From contig NZ_BAAAZE010000010.1 in the NCBI RefSeq assembly GCF_039536745.1, forward strand, positions 196,302 to 260,301: a stretch of 64,000 nt of DNA, given 5' to 3'. The notes under the pieces are model-generated. The model did not search any database. It was not told where the DNA came from and saw only the letters and a program-made list of their open reading frames with translations. The stretch comes from Actimicrobium antarcticum. Lineage in GTDB: Bacteria; Pseudomonadota; Gammaproteobacteria; Burkholderiales; Burkholderiaceae_D. This document shows positions 1 to 8,571 of this stretch, one piece after another. A program made the position numbers and the translations under genes. Every line of letters begins with the position of its first letter. The first letter of the stretch is position 1.

Positions 1-390
1 CCATTCCGGCTCGAACGGCGTGACATTGACGATGATGCCGCAGCGGGCATAGGTCGATTTGCCAAGGCAGATCGTCAGCACGCTGCGCGGAATCCGGAAA
101 TATTCCATCGTGCGCGCCAGGGCAAACGAATTGGGGGGAATGATGCAGACATCGCTTTTGACATCGACGAACGATTTCTCGTCGAAGTTTTTCGGGTCGA
201 CGATGGTCGAATTGATGTTGGTAAAGATCTTGAATTCATCGGCACAGCGGATGTCGTAGCCGTACGACGAGGTGCCGTAGGAAACGATTTTCTGGCCATT
301 GGCTTCACGCACCTGGCCGGGCTCGAAGGGTTCGATCATGCCGGTCTCGGCGGCCATGCGGCGTATCCACTTGTCGGATTTGATGCTCAT
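1..390 (-). CDS. dcd: dCTP deaminase, 3' end cut by window edge
   Basis: Deaminates dCTP to dUTP (ammonia released), the supply route to dUMP and thymidylate in the cytosol. Only the first 130 residues are present; the reading frame stays open to base 1. The translation starts MSIKSDKWIRRMA and shows the family pattern, including EPFEPGQV, SYGTSSYGYDIR and the substrate-site stretch LGKSTYARCGIIVNVTPFEP. The full-length family is near 188 residues, so about one third is missing. The start at 390 is the only ATG that gives the conserved N-terminus. The family call is very secure; whether it is the plain deaminase or a bifunctional form cannot be told from this part. Confidence 0.95.
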   Translation of the reverse strand, partial: MSIKSDKWIRRMAAETGMIEPFEPGQVREANGQKIVSYGTSSYGYDIRCADEFKIFTNINSTIVDPKNFDEKSFVDVKSDVCIIPPNSFALARTMEYFRIPRSVLTICLGKSTYARCGIIVNVTPFEPEW

Positions 391-597
391 TGTTGTCTCG
401 TGCGGTGATTGGAGGGCGGGAACTGCGCCGGCATTGATTGCAACAACGCAGCAGGTAGCGGATTTTACGTGAAAAGTCGCATGGAACCCGGCCAAATTGT
501 TGCTGGAGACCGACCCATCAGATCCGGGTCGATCTCTTTTGCATCGTCAACCAAAAATCGCTGCCGACGCACGGGAGGGGTTGTTCGCCATCCAAAG

Positions 598-1623
598 CTA
601 GTAATACGTCAACTCCCGCGCTTTCCCCCAAAACACCTTGTACGAAAAAATCGTATACCCAATAATCGCCGGCAACACCACCGCCACACCAATCAAAATG
701 ATCTTCAACGATTCCGGCGCACTGGCCGCCTGCCAGATCGTGATCTTGTCCACCACCAGATACGGAAACAGGCTGTATGCCAAGCCATTAAACGCCAGCA
801 AAATAATCCCTACCGTCGAGGCAAACGGCACCCAGCACCAGCGCTCGCTGCCACCTTCAAGCCGCGCCGGCAAGCGCCGTAAAACCTGATCGACCATCAG
901 GAACAGCCCCGCCGTGATGATCGGCACCGGCGCCAGCAACAGGATGTTCGGAAACGAAAACCACTTGGCAAAAATTTGCTGGCTCACCATCGGCGTGGCG
1001 ATCGATACGGCGGCCACGCCCAGCGCACTCAGCAGCAGGCTGCGATGCGCCCACACGACCGCGCGCTGTTGCAGTGCGCCGTCGGTTTTCATGATCAGCC
1101 AGGTCGCGCCCAGCAACGCATAGGCGGCCAGCAGCGCCAGTCCGGTGAACAGGGCGAACACGATCTGCGCCCAGCCGTTCACAAAACCGGTGATGTACAA
1201 ACCGATCATCACGCCTTGCGCCACCGTGGTGACGATCGAGCCACCATAAAAAATCATGTTCCATGCCGCCTTGTGTTCGTCGCGTGCCTTGACCCGGAAG
1301 TCGAATGCCACACCGCGCAACACCAGTCCGATCAGCATCACCGCCACTGGCAGGTACAGCTCGCCGAGGATCACGCCATGGGCTTCCGGAAACGCCACCA
1401 GCAAAATCCCGACCCCCAGCACCAGCCAGGTTTCGTTGGCATCCCAGAACGGCCCGATCGAGGCGATCATCATGTCTTTCTGTTCGTCGGTAGCCCGGCG
1501 CAACAGGATGCCGACACCCAGATCGAAGCCGTCGAGCACCACGTACACCATCATCGATATCCCCAGCAGCGCCAGGAACACCACGGGCAGCCAGCCGCCC
1601 GGTTGGGAAAGTTCAGCCATCAT
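598..1623 (-). CDS. cioB: Cytochrome bd-type quinol oxidase subunit II (cyanide-insensitive type)
   Basis: Membrane subunit of the bd-type terminal oxidase that passes electrons from quinol to oxygen. It has 341 residues and about eight to nine hydrophobic segments. The N-terminal motif VVLDGFDLGVGIL and the following GPFWDANETWLVLG are hallmarks of CydB/CioB. Its start overlaps the cioA stop codon by four bases (ATGA), so the two subunits are translationally coupled. It is the last gene of a three-gene operon with cioA and a GbsR-like regulator. No small CydX-like ORF was recognised downstream. The CioB rather than CydB label follows from the short CioA partner. Confidence 0.93.
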   Translation of the reverse strand: MMAELSQPGGWLPVVFLALLGISMMVYVVLDGFDLGVGILLRRATDEQKDMMIASIGPFWDANETWLVLGVGILLVAFPEAHGVILGELYLPVAVMLIGLVLRGVAFDFRVKARDEHKAAWNMIFYGGSIVTTVAQGVMIGLYITGFVNGWAQIVFALFTGLALLAAYALLGATWLIMKTDGALQQRAVVWAHRSLLLSALGVAAVSIATPMVSQQIFAKWFSFPNILLLAPVPIITAGLFLMVDQVLRRLPARLEGGSERWCWVPFASTVGIILLAFNGLAYSLFPYLVVDKITIWQAASAPESLKIILIGVAVVLPAIIGYTIFSYKVFWGKARELTYY

Positions 1624-2987
1624 CGGCCTCCGTTGGTGGCCAGCCGACGGCCACTCGCCTGAACCGGTGCCGCATACGGCGCGGTCTCCGGCTTGCCACC
1701 CTTGCGCGCCAGATGGAACACCACGCTGATATAGGTCACCGTGAGTGCCAGATAAAGCACCAGGTACATCGCCAGCGTCGAGGCGATCATCGGTGCGGCG
1801 ATCTTGGAGGCGGCGTCGGCTGTGGTCAGCACGCCGTAGACCAGATAAGGTTGACGACCGATTTCAGTAACGTACCAGCCAGCCAGCGTGGCCAGCCATC
1901 CGGCAAACGTCATCGCCACCAGCGTGCGGGCCAGCAGCGGATTGATGTCACCTTTGCGGCGCAAGGTCCACGCCGAGAACCACGACACTGCCAGCATCAG
2001 CATGCCCACGCCAACCATGATCCGGAAACCCCAGAACAGCGGCGGTACCGGTGGGTGCTTGTCGCCAAAGGCATCGATACCCTTGATTTCACCATCGGCC
2101 TTGTGGGTCAGGATCAGGCTGCCGAGTTTCGGGATGCCGACGGCGTACTTGTTGGATTGCGTGGCCGGGTCCGGTACCGCGAACAGCAGCAGTGGCGCGC
2201 CTTTTTCGGTTTTCCAGATGCCTTCCATGGCGGCGATCTTGGCCGGTTCGTGTTCCAGCGTGTTCAGGCCATGCATGTCGCCGACCACGATCTGGATCGG
2301 GATCATCACCGCCGCCATCACGATGGCGGTTTTCAGCGCGGCCATGACGGACGGCGTGCGGTCCTTGCGCAACCAGCGATACGCCGAAATCCCGGCAATC
2401 AGGAATGCCACGGTCAGGCCGGAGGCAATCAGCATGTGCGTCAGGCGGTACGGCATCGACGGATTGAAGACGATGGCCAGCCAATCGGTCGCATGTGCCT
2501 TGCCATTGATCATTTCAAAGCCGACTGGCGTATGCATCCAGGAATTGAGCGCGATGATCCAGAACGCCGATAGCGTCGTGCCAAAGGCGACCATGAAGGT
2601 CGATACCGTCAGCACCCGTTGCGACACGCGCTGCGCACCGAACAGCATAATGCCGAGGAAAGTCGCTTCGAGAAAGAACGCTGTCAAGACTTCATAGGCC
2701 AGCAAGGGTCCGGCGATATTGCCCACCGTTTGCATGAAACCCGGCCAGTTGGTACCGAACTGGAAGCTCATCGTGATGCCCGAGACCACGCCCAGCGCAA
2801 ACGTCAGTGCAAAGATCTTGACCCAGAACTGGTAGGCCTCGGCCCACTTCTTGTCGCCGGTGCTGTTGTGGCGCACCCGGAAGAAAAACAGCACCCAGCC
2901 CATCGCGATCGAGATCGTCGGGAACAGGATATGGAAGGTCATATTGGCAGCGAATTGCACGCGCGCCAGCATCAGCGGATCGGTCAT
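1620..2987 (-). CDS. cioA: Cytochrome bd-type quinol oxidase subunit I (cyanide-insensitive type)
   Basis: Haem-carrying subunit of the bd-type oxidase. With the start at 2987 (GGAG six bases upstream) the axial histidine falls at residue 19 (in NMTFHILFP), the two conserved glutamates of AYEVLTAFFLEAT at 99 and 107, and a second haem histidine (YRLTHML) at 184, close to the E. coli CydA numbering. That supports 2987 over the upstream ATG at 2999. The protein is 455 residues, shorter than E. coli CydA (522); a shortened quinol loop is typical of the CioA class. It ends inside the start codon of cioB. Expected role is respiration at low oxygen or in the presence of cyanide or sulfide. Confidence 0.94.
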   Translation of the reverse strand: MTDPLMLARVQFAANMTFHILFPTISIAMGWVLFFFRVRHNSTGDKKWAEAYQFWVKIFALTFALGVVSGITMSFQFGTNWPGFMQTVGNIAGPLLAYEVLTAFFLEATFLGIMLFGAQRVSQRVLTVSTFMVAFGTTLSAFWIIALNSWMHTPVGFEMINGKAHATDWLAIVFNPSMPYRLTHMLIASGLTVAFLIAGISAYRWLRKDRTPSVMAALKTAIVMAAVMIPIQIVVGDMHGLNTLEHEPAKIAAMEGIWKTEKGAPLLLFAVPDPATQSNKYAVGIPKLGSLILTHKADGEIKGIDAFGDKHPPVPPLFWGFRIMVGVGMLMLAVSWFSAWTLRRKGDINPLLARTLVAMTFAGWLATLAGWYVTEIGRQPYLVYGVLTTADAASKIAAPMIASTLAMYLVLYLALTVTYISVVFHLARKGGKPETAPYAAPVQASGRRLATNGGR

Positions 2988-3039
2988 TGCAAGCTCCATC
3001 GGGTCAGGTTATCGAGGCAGGCTATCTGGTTGGTCATGG

Positions 3040-3654
3040 TCATTCCTTCGTGGAGCCGGAGGTCTTCGCGTTGTCGGGCTTGACTGCAGCTTCGGCAGCG
3101 CGTTTGCCACCGGTGACGAGCGACAGTTTTTTCTTTAGTTCGAGAAATTTTTGTGCCTTGGCGCCGAGGTTCATCAGCTGCACCAGCGTGCGGGTATCGA
3201 GACGCTGGATATCGTCGAACCAGTGCGTCACCAGTTCGATCAGATCGTGCATTTCCTTCATGCGCTTCTGGGCGTGCACTTCATCGTCGTTGGCCGGCGT
3301 GGCCACCAACAGGTCGCGCAGGATGGTCAGCGTCGGATCGATTTCACGCTGGCGGCGCTGGTCTGCGAGCGTGCGGAAGATGGCCCAGATATCTTCCGGC
3401 GTCGAAAAATATTCGCGCCGGTCATTCGGCAGATGCTGCAGGCGTACCAGCTGCCAGGAACTCAGTTCCTTCAGGCCCATGCTGACATTGGAGCGCGAGA
3501 AAGCGAGGGTGTCGGCAATCTCGTCAGCGTTGAGCGGCTTTTCGGCGACATACAACAACGCGTAAATCTGGCCAACGGTGCGGTTGATACCCCAGCGGCT
3601 ACCCATCTCGCCGAAGTGAAGTACGAAGTTCTGAATCAGTGGTGACAGGTTCAT
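3040..3654 (-). CDS. GbsR/MarR-family transcriptional regulator of the bd oxidase operon
   Basis: A 204-residue winged-helix protein. The stretch NADEIADTLAFSRSNVSMGL (about residues 42-61) is the recognition helix-turn-helix, followed by a wing (LPNDRREYFSTPEDIWAIF) and a helical C-terminal part that should form the dimer interface. The pattern fits the GbsR branch of MarR proteins. It lies 52 bp upstream of cioA in the same direction, so it is probably the first gene of the operon and may regulate itself. The effector is unknown; redox or choline-type signals are known for relatives but nothing here decides it. Confidence 0.85.
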   Translation of the reverse strand: MNLSPLIQNFVLHFGEMGSRWGINRTVGQIYALLYVAEKPLNADEIADTLAFSRSNVSMGLKELSSWQLVRLQHLPNDRREYFSTPEDIWAIFRTLADQRRQREIDPTLTILRDLLVATPANDDEVHAQKRMKEMHDLIELVTHWFDDIQRLDTRTLVQLMNLGAKAQKFLELKKKLSLVTGGKRAAEAAVKPDNAKTSGSTKE

Positions 3655-3676
3655 GGTGGTTTTGAATACATGAAGT

Positions 3677-3710
3677 TTCAGGAATTACTGAATGTTCAGA
3701 ACGGATTATA
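3677..3710 (-). promoter_or_regulatory. Putative promoter -10 box and three operator half-sites before the GbsR-like gene
   Basis: On the minus strand a perfect TATAAT (3705-3710) is followed by three half-sites: CTGAA (3695-3699), TTCAG (3688-3692) and CTGAA (3677-3681). They make two overlapping inverted repeats between the -10 box and the gene. No good -35 was found. Such an arrangement suits autoregulation by a dimeric winged-helix protein; that assignment is inference. Confidence 0.45.
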
Positions 3711-3851
3711 GGGAATTTTGGCAAAGCTTGCCGATGGTCGACAGATGCCGAATCGGGAATGTGCGGGTGGCATCGTAGCCGGGTGCTGGCAGCCGGGGAG
3801 CACGGCTGCCGATCTTGCCTATTGCATGGAAACGCGGGTATCAGGATCGCA

Positions 3852-4484
3852 TCAAGCCTGCGCGGCAACCAGCTCCGCGTCTTTCGCACGCACTCTGGCC
3901 ACCGATGGCCGTGCATTGATGCGATCGATGTAGGCCTTGATCACCGGCGTTGCCGGCACCAATTCGTAACCGGTAATCCACGTCAACGCGGTACCCCACA
4001 GCACATCGACCGCCGTGAAGTGATCGCCGAGCATGTACGGCCCGCGCGCCAGCTGCGCGGTCATCGTGCCGAGCATCGTGTCGAAGTCACCATACGGGGA
4101 CATGCCCTGCGGTGCCGGCGCATTCTTCTGTGCGCGGTCGACTACGGCAGGCTCGAAACACGACGCGTAAAAAACCATCCAGCGCAAGTACGGTCCGCGT
4201 AGCGCATCGGTCAGACCAGGGGCGAGGCCAGCTTCCGGATACAGGTCGGCCAGAAACAGATAAATCGCGGCCTGTTCGGTGACGATGGCATCACCGTATT
4301 GCACCGCAGGCACCTTGCCCATCGGATTGATCGCCAGATAGGCCGCGCCACGCTGCTCGCCGGCGTTCATGTTCAGCACCTGCAACGTGTAATCGGCTTG
4401 CAGCTCTTCCAGCAGGATCAGTGCGCCTGAAGAGCGCGTATTCGGACAATGAAACAGCGTGACGTGACGCGATGATGGGGACAT
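3852..4484 (-). CDS. Glutathione S-transferase family protein
   Basis: A cytosolic GST-like protein of 210 residues. The thioredoxin-fold N-terminal domain opens with HVTLFHCPNTRSSGALILLEEL and carries the cis-proline motif GKVPAVQYGD followed by IVTEQAAIYLFLAD, which binds glutathione. The C-terminal helical domain ends with a typical PVIKAYIDRINARPSVARVRA. The start at 4484 has AGGAG five bases upstream, which is better than the longer ORF start at 4523. It stands alone between the oxidase operon and a small membrane protein. The substrate cannot be predicted. Confidence 0.9.
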   Translation of the reverse strand: MSPSSRHVTLFHCPNTRSSGALILLEELQADYTLQVLNMNAGEQRGAAYLAINPMGKVPAVQYGDAIVTEQAAIYLFLADLYPEAGLAPGLTDALRGPYLRWMVFYASCFEPAVVDRAQKNAPAPQGMSPYGDFDTMLGTMTAQLARGPYMLGDHFTAVDVLWGTALTWITGYELVPATPVIKAYIDRINARPSVARVRAKDAELVAAQA

Positions 4485-4551
4485 GCCGGCTCCTGACGAG
4501 AGATGAGACAGGGAGGCTGACACGAACTACCCGCCGCGCCCCCCGAATTGA

Positions 4552-4773
4552 TCAACCTTTTTTGCTACCGGCCACCAGCAGCAAGCCACCGGCAACGATG
4601 GCAGCGATACCGGCCCACACCGGAATATTGACGGTTTCTTTTTCTTTGACGTTCAATTCGATCGGGCCGACTTTCAGAGCCTGCGTGTCCTTGGTGTAGC
4701 TAAAACTGCCGTAACCGAGCCCCAGTGCACCTGCGATGATGAGTGCGATGCCGAGTACTTTGATGCCATTCAT
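4552..4773 (-). CDS. Small two-helix membrane protein of unknown function
   Basis: 73 residues: an N-terminal hydrophobic helix (VLGIALIIAGALGLGYG), a charged middle (GPIELNVKEKETVNIP), and a second hydrophobic helix (VWAGIAAIVAGGLLLVAG) ending in KKG. The start at 4773 is supported by an AGGA element; the longer upstream ORF is not. It resembles the small DUF3185-like membrane proteins of proteobacteria, but this match is from memory of the pattern only. The function is not known. Confidence 0.75.
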   Translation of the reverse strand: MNGIKVLGIALIIAGALGLGYGSFSYTKDTQALKVGPIELNVKEKETVNIPVWAGIAAIVAGGLLLVAGSKKG

Positions 4774-5068
4774 GATTGAGTCCTTTGAAGTGAAAGTGTG
4801 GAGCGACAGTAGCACGGGAATGGATGTTTTCACTCCCGGAATAGACGTTGTCACAACTTTGGCAGTACCACGCGACATGGCGGCCGAATCGCGGAGAAAA
4901 ACCGGCCGCCCCGGGACTTGCTGCGTCATCAAAAGCGGGACAGGTCCGGGGTTCGTGAGAATATACGGCCGATGAAGCACGCCGGTGGCCGCTGTAAAAA
5001 TGGCTGGGCTGATCGCCACGAACACCGCTGCAGTCGTCGACACATTCCCCCTCTCTCAAGGAACGATC

Positions 5069-5266
5069 ATGGCAAAGAAAGAAGTACTGGATCCCGAAAC
5101 CCTGGCACTGATCGAATGGTGTATCGAAGTGGAGGGTTTCCTGGTGGCGGGCGGTGCCACTGTGGCCGAAGCGCAAGACCATATCGAGGAACAGGTCGAG
5201 TGGTTCACGGATCAGTTTTATGACGGCTTGACGCCGGAGCAGGCGGCGAAGGAAGCGCTGGCCTGA
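5069..5266 (+). CDS. Small acidic protein of unknown function
   Basis: 65 residues, starting MAKKEVLDPETLALIEWCIE. The start has AAGGA seven bases upstream, and the codon use matches the neighbours. Two helical parts are likely (TLALIEWCIEVEGFLVAGG and AEAQDHIEEQVEWFTDQFYD), with an acidic overall charge and a C-terminal LTPEQAAKEALA. No domain is recognised. It is divergent from the small membrane gene at 4773 and has its own upstream region. Confidence 0.65.
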   Translation: MAKKEVLDPETLALIEWCIEVEGFLVAGGATVAEAQDHIEEQVEWFTDQFYDGLTPEQAAKEALA

Positions 5267-5402
5267 TTAGGAGGTTGAGAAAGACGCGGCGGAGTCGGCC
5301 GGCCCCGCAAAAAAATTTTCAGCAAGCATCCGATGTGTGGTCACAGTACCCGACCAACTACGCTGATTTAGTCACCATTTTTTGGTGCTAAATCGACGCT
5401 CC

Positions 5403-5672
5403 TTAGAAACTCTTATCTGGCTCATCATCAGTGCGTTCAGCAATGGCAGCATGTTGTATTGCCCACTCCTGACTCCAACTTGATTTCTGTGCTGTCGGTA
5501 CTGTAATCATAGTTTCTGCAGATAGCTTAACGTTTAATTCTTCAGCTTTGGCCGCCTGAAAAATGCCGCCATCATTGTAAGAAGTTGAATCATTGCCCAT
5601 CGATATCGTGATTACTCCAACCACAATAATCACTCCGCAAATCAGGGATCTGTATTTTTTAAATGTCGACAT
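5403..5672 (-). CDS. Small membrane-anchored or exported protein of unknown function
   Basis: 89 residues. One N-terminal hydrophobic segment (LICGVIIVVGVITISMG) follows a basic start (MSTFKKYRS), then a polar domain with no cysteine motif. GGAG lies seven bases before the ATG, which supports translation. The base composition is clearly poorer in GC than the surrounding genes, as is the flanking DNA, so this patch may be acquired. No family recognised. Confidence 0.5.
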   Translation of the reverse strand: MSTFKKYRSLICGVIIVVGVITISMGNDSTSYNDGGIFQAAKAEELNVKLSAETMITVPTAQKSSWSQEWAIQHAAIAERTDDEPDKSF

Positions 5673-6278
5673 TGTCTTGCTCCACAGTCATTAAAACCAT
5701 TTGCACTAGAGATTATGCAGCCTCACTAAATTGCTTATTTAGCAGGATAAAGAATAAGATTAAGAGAAGAGAATGACTATTCGGAAAACTACGGTCTGAA
5801 TTGCGGGTTCTACTGAGTGCGTATTCCAGAAGCATGGCGTGAGCTCATGAACTTTGGATGCTGGCTGGCGTATCCTTCGTTGCAGTACATCGTTCGGACA
5901 AGTTGGCGGGTCTATGTTTTTGAGTCGTTTGCAGGCGATATGTCGTTGCCAGGATTTGCACGATACCGGTCCGCGTGCTGCCTGGACTGGCTCAGGCAAG
6001 TAGCCGGTTCTTTTCCCGTATCGGAATTACACACAGAATCCTGCCGTGCTCGTTGGTATGGACCGGCAAGTAGCTCGCGTAACGATTCCAGGGCGTCGGT
6101 GACGGCACTTCCAGCAAAATAACCCCGCGCTCCACCCGGAAGCCCTCCCCCCTCCCGCACCGAGAGGGACATTCAAATGGCTATCTCCGTCACGCTGATC
6201 AGAATAGACGTGTCGCTGCGGCTTGCATCTGATTGACGTAACGCCGCTTGCCGATCGGTCAAGCGCGATGAATCGTAG
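5673..6278. other. Gene-free stretch with a possible gene remnant
   Basis: 606 bases without a convincing gene. The left part is AT-rich. On the minus strand, 5992-6180 is open for 62 codons without an ATG and has protein-like composition (WNRYASYLPVHTNEHGRIL and IPIREKNRLLA before a TGA), so it may be the decayed end of a gene. A G/C-rich inverted patch with CCCTC/GAGGG near 6140-6172 looks like a REP-type sequence. The three overlapping ORFs of 79-101 codons here show no family features. Confidence 0.4.
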
Positions 6279-6896
6279 TCACGCCTTGCTGTTTGAATAT
6301 AAATTCAAGCATTTTGCCAAGGAACGAACACCGAATTTCTCGAATATCCTTGCCCGGTGTGATTCGATCGTTCGCAGACTGAGATGCAGATTGTAGGAAA
6401 TTTCTTTGTTCGACACTCCGGTGGCCATCAGGCCCAGGATTTCACGCTCCCGTGGGGATAGCAACGCAACAATTTCTGAGGCCTTTTGATTGAGGCCAGA
6501 CTCACTGAGAAAATTGACGCTGCTTAGGACGGCTTTTTGAACACTTTCAATCAATACGTTTTCATCAATAGGTTTGGTGAGGAAATCACAAGCACCCGCT
6601 CGAAAAGCTCTACGGCACTGATTCAGATCACCGTGTCCTGAAATAAATATGATGGGAAGTGAAAAACCCAAGCCGGCAAGCTCCTCCTGGAACGCGAGAC
6701 CTCCGCTGCCTGGCATGCGTATATCGAGTAAAAGACATCCCGGGACATCGGGTGAAAATCCCTTCAGAAATGCGATTGGCGAAGAAAATTGTAGCGTGTC
6801 GAGACCAATCGAATGAAGCAAAAGTCCTAACGAATCACGCACTGCCGGGTCATCGTCGACCACATACACCACGGGATCGAGAAGCGTCTTCGACAT
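6279..6896 (-). CDS. FixJ/NarL-type response regulator
   Basis: Receiver domain plus LuxR-type DNA-binding domain, 205 residues from the start at 6896. The acid pocket VVDDD (13-16), phospho-acceptor Asp58 (LLLDIRMPG) and lysine in FLTKPID are present. The C-terminal part has the LuxR helix-turn-helix signature LSPREREILGLMATGVSNKE followed by LSLRTIESHRARIF. The ATG overlaps the stop codon of the upstream kinase by one base, so this start is preferred over the ORF extension to 7007, which would lie inside the kinase gene. It should be phosphorylated by that kinase. Targets are unknown. Confidence 0.92.
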   Translation of the reverse strand: MSKTLLDPVVYVVDDDPAVRDSLGLLLHSIGLDTLQFSSPIAFLKGFSPDVPGCLLLDIRMPGSGGLAFQEELAGLGFSLPIIFISGHGDLNQCRRAFRAGACDFLTKPIDENVLIESVQKAVLSSVNFLSESGLNQKASEIVALLSPREREILGLMATGVSNKEISYNLHLSLRTIESHRARIFEKFGVRSLAKCLNLYSNSKA

Positions 6897-8230
6897 CAGG
6901 CACCCGCTCTCTGGCACGCTGGAAGCGTAAAACAAAAAACAGCACCTCGGTCTGGTCCGTTCCGCACGACAAGCGTGCCACCAAGCGCTTCGATTATTGA
7001 CTGACAAATAACCAGGCCCAATCCCATCCCTTCAGCTTTCGTCGTAAAAAATGGAGTAAATAGATTCGGAAAAATATCAGATGAAATTCCATGGCCGTTA
7101 TCCGCAACAGTGACCGCAACTTTGCCGTCAGCAGAAAATGTCGATACGGCAATGCTTCGTTCATTTGGTGCCAATGCACTCATCGCGTCCGATGCATTGC
7201 GAAAGAGGTTGACGATAACTTGCTCAAGTTGAATTCCATCGCCTTGTACGTAAGGTGACATTTGATCCAGATTGGTTACTATGGTGAGCATCAAACGATG
7301 CGATTCCTGTTCAAAATGTCTAATCGCATTCAATATGGTTTGGTTAATATCGGTTGGAATTTGATCGATGGGTTTCTTCTTTACAACAGCGCGAAATCTC
7401 TCGACAATTTGACTTGCTCTTTTTGTCTGCTCTCCCGCCATTGTCATCACACGGATAATTTCATCACTATTGCTTTGCCCAGACCTTAGCATTCGAATGC
7501 ATGCCTGGTTGTAGCTAAGAATTGCCGAAAGTGGTTGATTTATCTCATGCGCGATACCGGATGTCATTTCACCCAGAAGACTTACTTTTGCGACATGTGC
7601 AAGCTCGCCATGTCGAATTCGAAGGCGCTCGTTTGAATCGTCAGCCGCTTTCTCAAATCGCTCCGCCCGGCTTGCCATCTGCTTTTTTCCAATGGAAAGT
7701 TGTCGCGTCAGACTCACGGCATAGACGGGCACCAAGCAGGATGTCAGGATTACGCCAATGGCAATCATCGGAAGACCCTGCCAAAACGGTGAAAAATAAA
7801 TCGCACCAGAGACGAAAACCAGATTTGCGACACTCGAAAAGTAGCCGAATTTAATTCCGTGACGCAAGCCGTATCCTATTGACACGATGGCTGGCGTAAA
7901 AAGAAAAGGCGTACCAATCATTCCGCTTTTTGCAATTAGCATAGAGACAAAAAAGAGATCCAATACTGCGTTACAGAGACAGCGCCAAAACGAAAAATCC
8001 GGATAGTGTCGCGTGAATAGCAACTGCGACAAAGTAAATACAAGATAGACAATTATTACGACGATAAATTCTCGAGCCTCTGCACCAAAACCAAATGCAT
8101 GCAAAGCGACCGAATAGAGAGCAAAAATCATCGCGCTACCGGCCCTCACGAAGGCTTGTCCTACTTCGAGGTGCTCTTGATTTTTTTTAAAGAAATTTTC
8201 AATCATTGCACTTTTCATCTCGGAGATCAT
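6896..8230 (-). CDS. Membrane-bound sensor histidine kinase
   Basis: 444 residues. The N-terminal 170 residues hold about five to six hydrophobic helices with little periplasmic sequence, so the signal is probably sensed in or at the membrane. After a short coiled linker (180-210) come the phosphorylation box GEMTSGIAHEINQPLSAIL with His228, a dimerisation helix pair, and the ATPase domain with N box (NLFRNASDAM), G1 (VADNGHGI), F (FTPFFTTK) and G2 (GMGLGLVICQSII). The EINQPL form is that of FixL/DctB-type kinases. It is coupled to the FixJ-like regulator downstream. The signal is unknown. Confidence 0.92.
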   Translation of the reverse strand: MISEMKSAMIENFFKKNQEHLEVGQAFVRAGSAMIFALYSVALHAFGFGAEAREFIVVIIVYLVFTLSQLLFTRHYPDFSFWRCLCNAVLDLFFVSMLIAKSGMIGTPFLFTPAIVSIGYGLRHGIKFGYFSSVANLVFVSGAIYFSPFWQGLPMIAIGVILTSCLVPVYAVSLTRQLSIGKKQMASRAERFEKAADDSNERLRIRHGELAHVAKVSLLGEMTSGIAHEINQPLSAILSYNQACIRMLRSGQSNSDEIIRVMTMAGEQTKRASQIVERFRAVVKKKPIDQIPTDINQTILNAIRHFEQESHRLMLTIVTNLDQMSPYVQGDGIQLEQVIVNLFRNASDAMSALAPNERSIAVSTFSADGKVAVTVADNGHGISSDIFPNLFTPFFTTKAEGMGLGLVICQSIIEALGGTLVVRNGPDRGAVFCFTLPACQRAGA

Positions 8231-8571
8231 CGCTAAATCCGTTTAGTTCGACGCGATTTACGCAATATATGGCCTTCATCAAAGCAATTTTTACCGGAAT
8301 AGCGTAATCAGCGAATTCGACTGCCGGATGGTCAATATAGTTAGCTTAAGTTAGCGACAGCCGTCGTAACGCACGACAACATAGAGTGCTTGGTATTAAT
8401 AAACAGATACACACGCAATGGAGAGCGATAAATCGCTCTCTCGGCATCCTCTACTTATTAGCCACCTTCAGCTAAACCGGAAAGTGCGGGCATTTTCCTT
8501 TTGTCATTTGCAGATAATCCGGGCTGAAACAGACTTCAAATGCGAACACGGCCTGTTTCAGTCCAAGGCTG
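8231..8571. other. Intergenic region with two inverted repeats
   Basis: No gene supported; the 64-codon plus-strand ORF at 8418 has no family features. It holds the kinase upstream region and a perfect 9-bp inverted repeat with a two-base centre (GAGAGCGAT at 8421-8429, ATCGCTCTC at 8432-8440). A second 9-bp inverted repeat (CTGAAACAG at 8524-8532, CTGTTTCAG at 8553-8561) lies just past the PEP-CTERM stop codon. Neither is followed by a clear T run. Confidence 0.55.
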
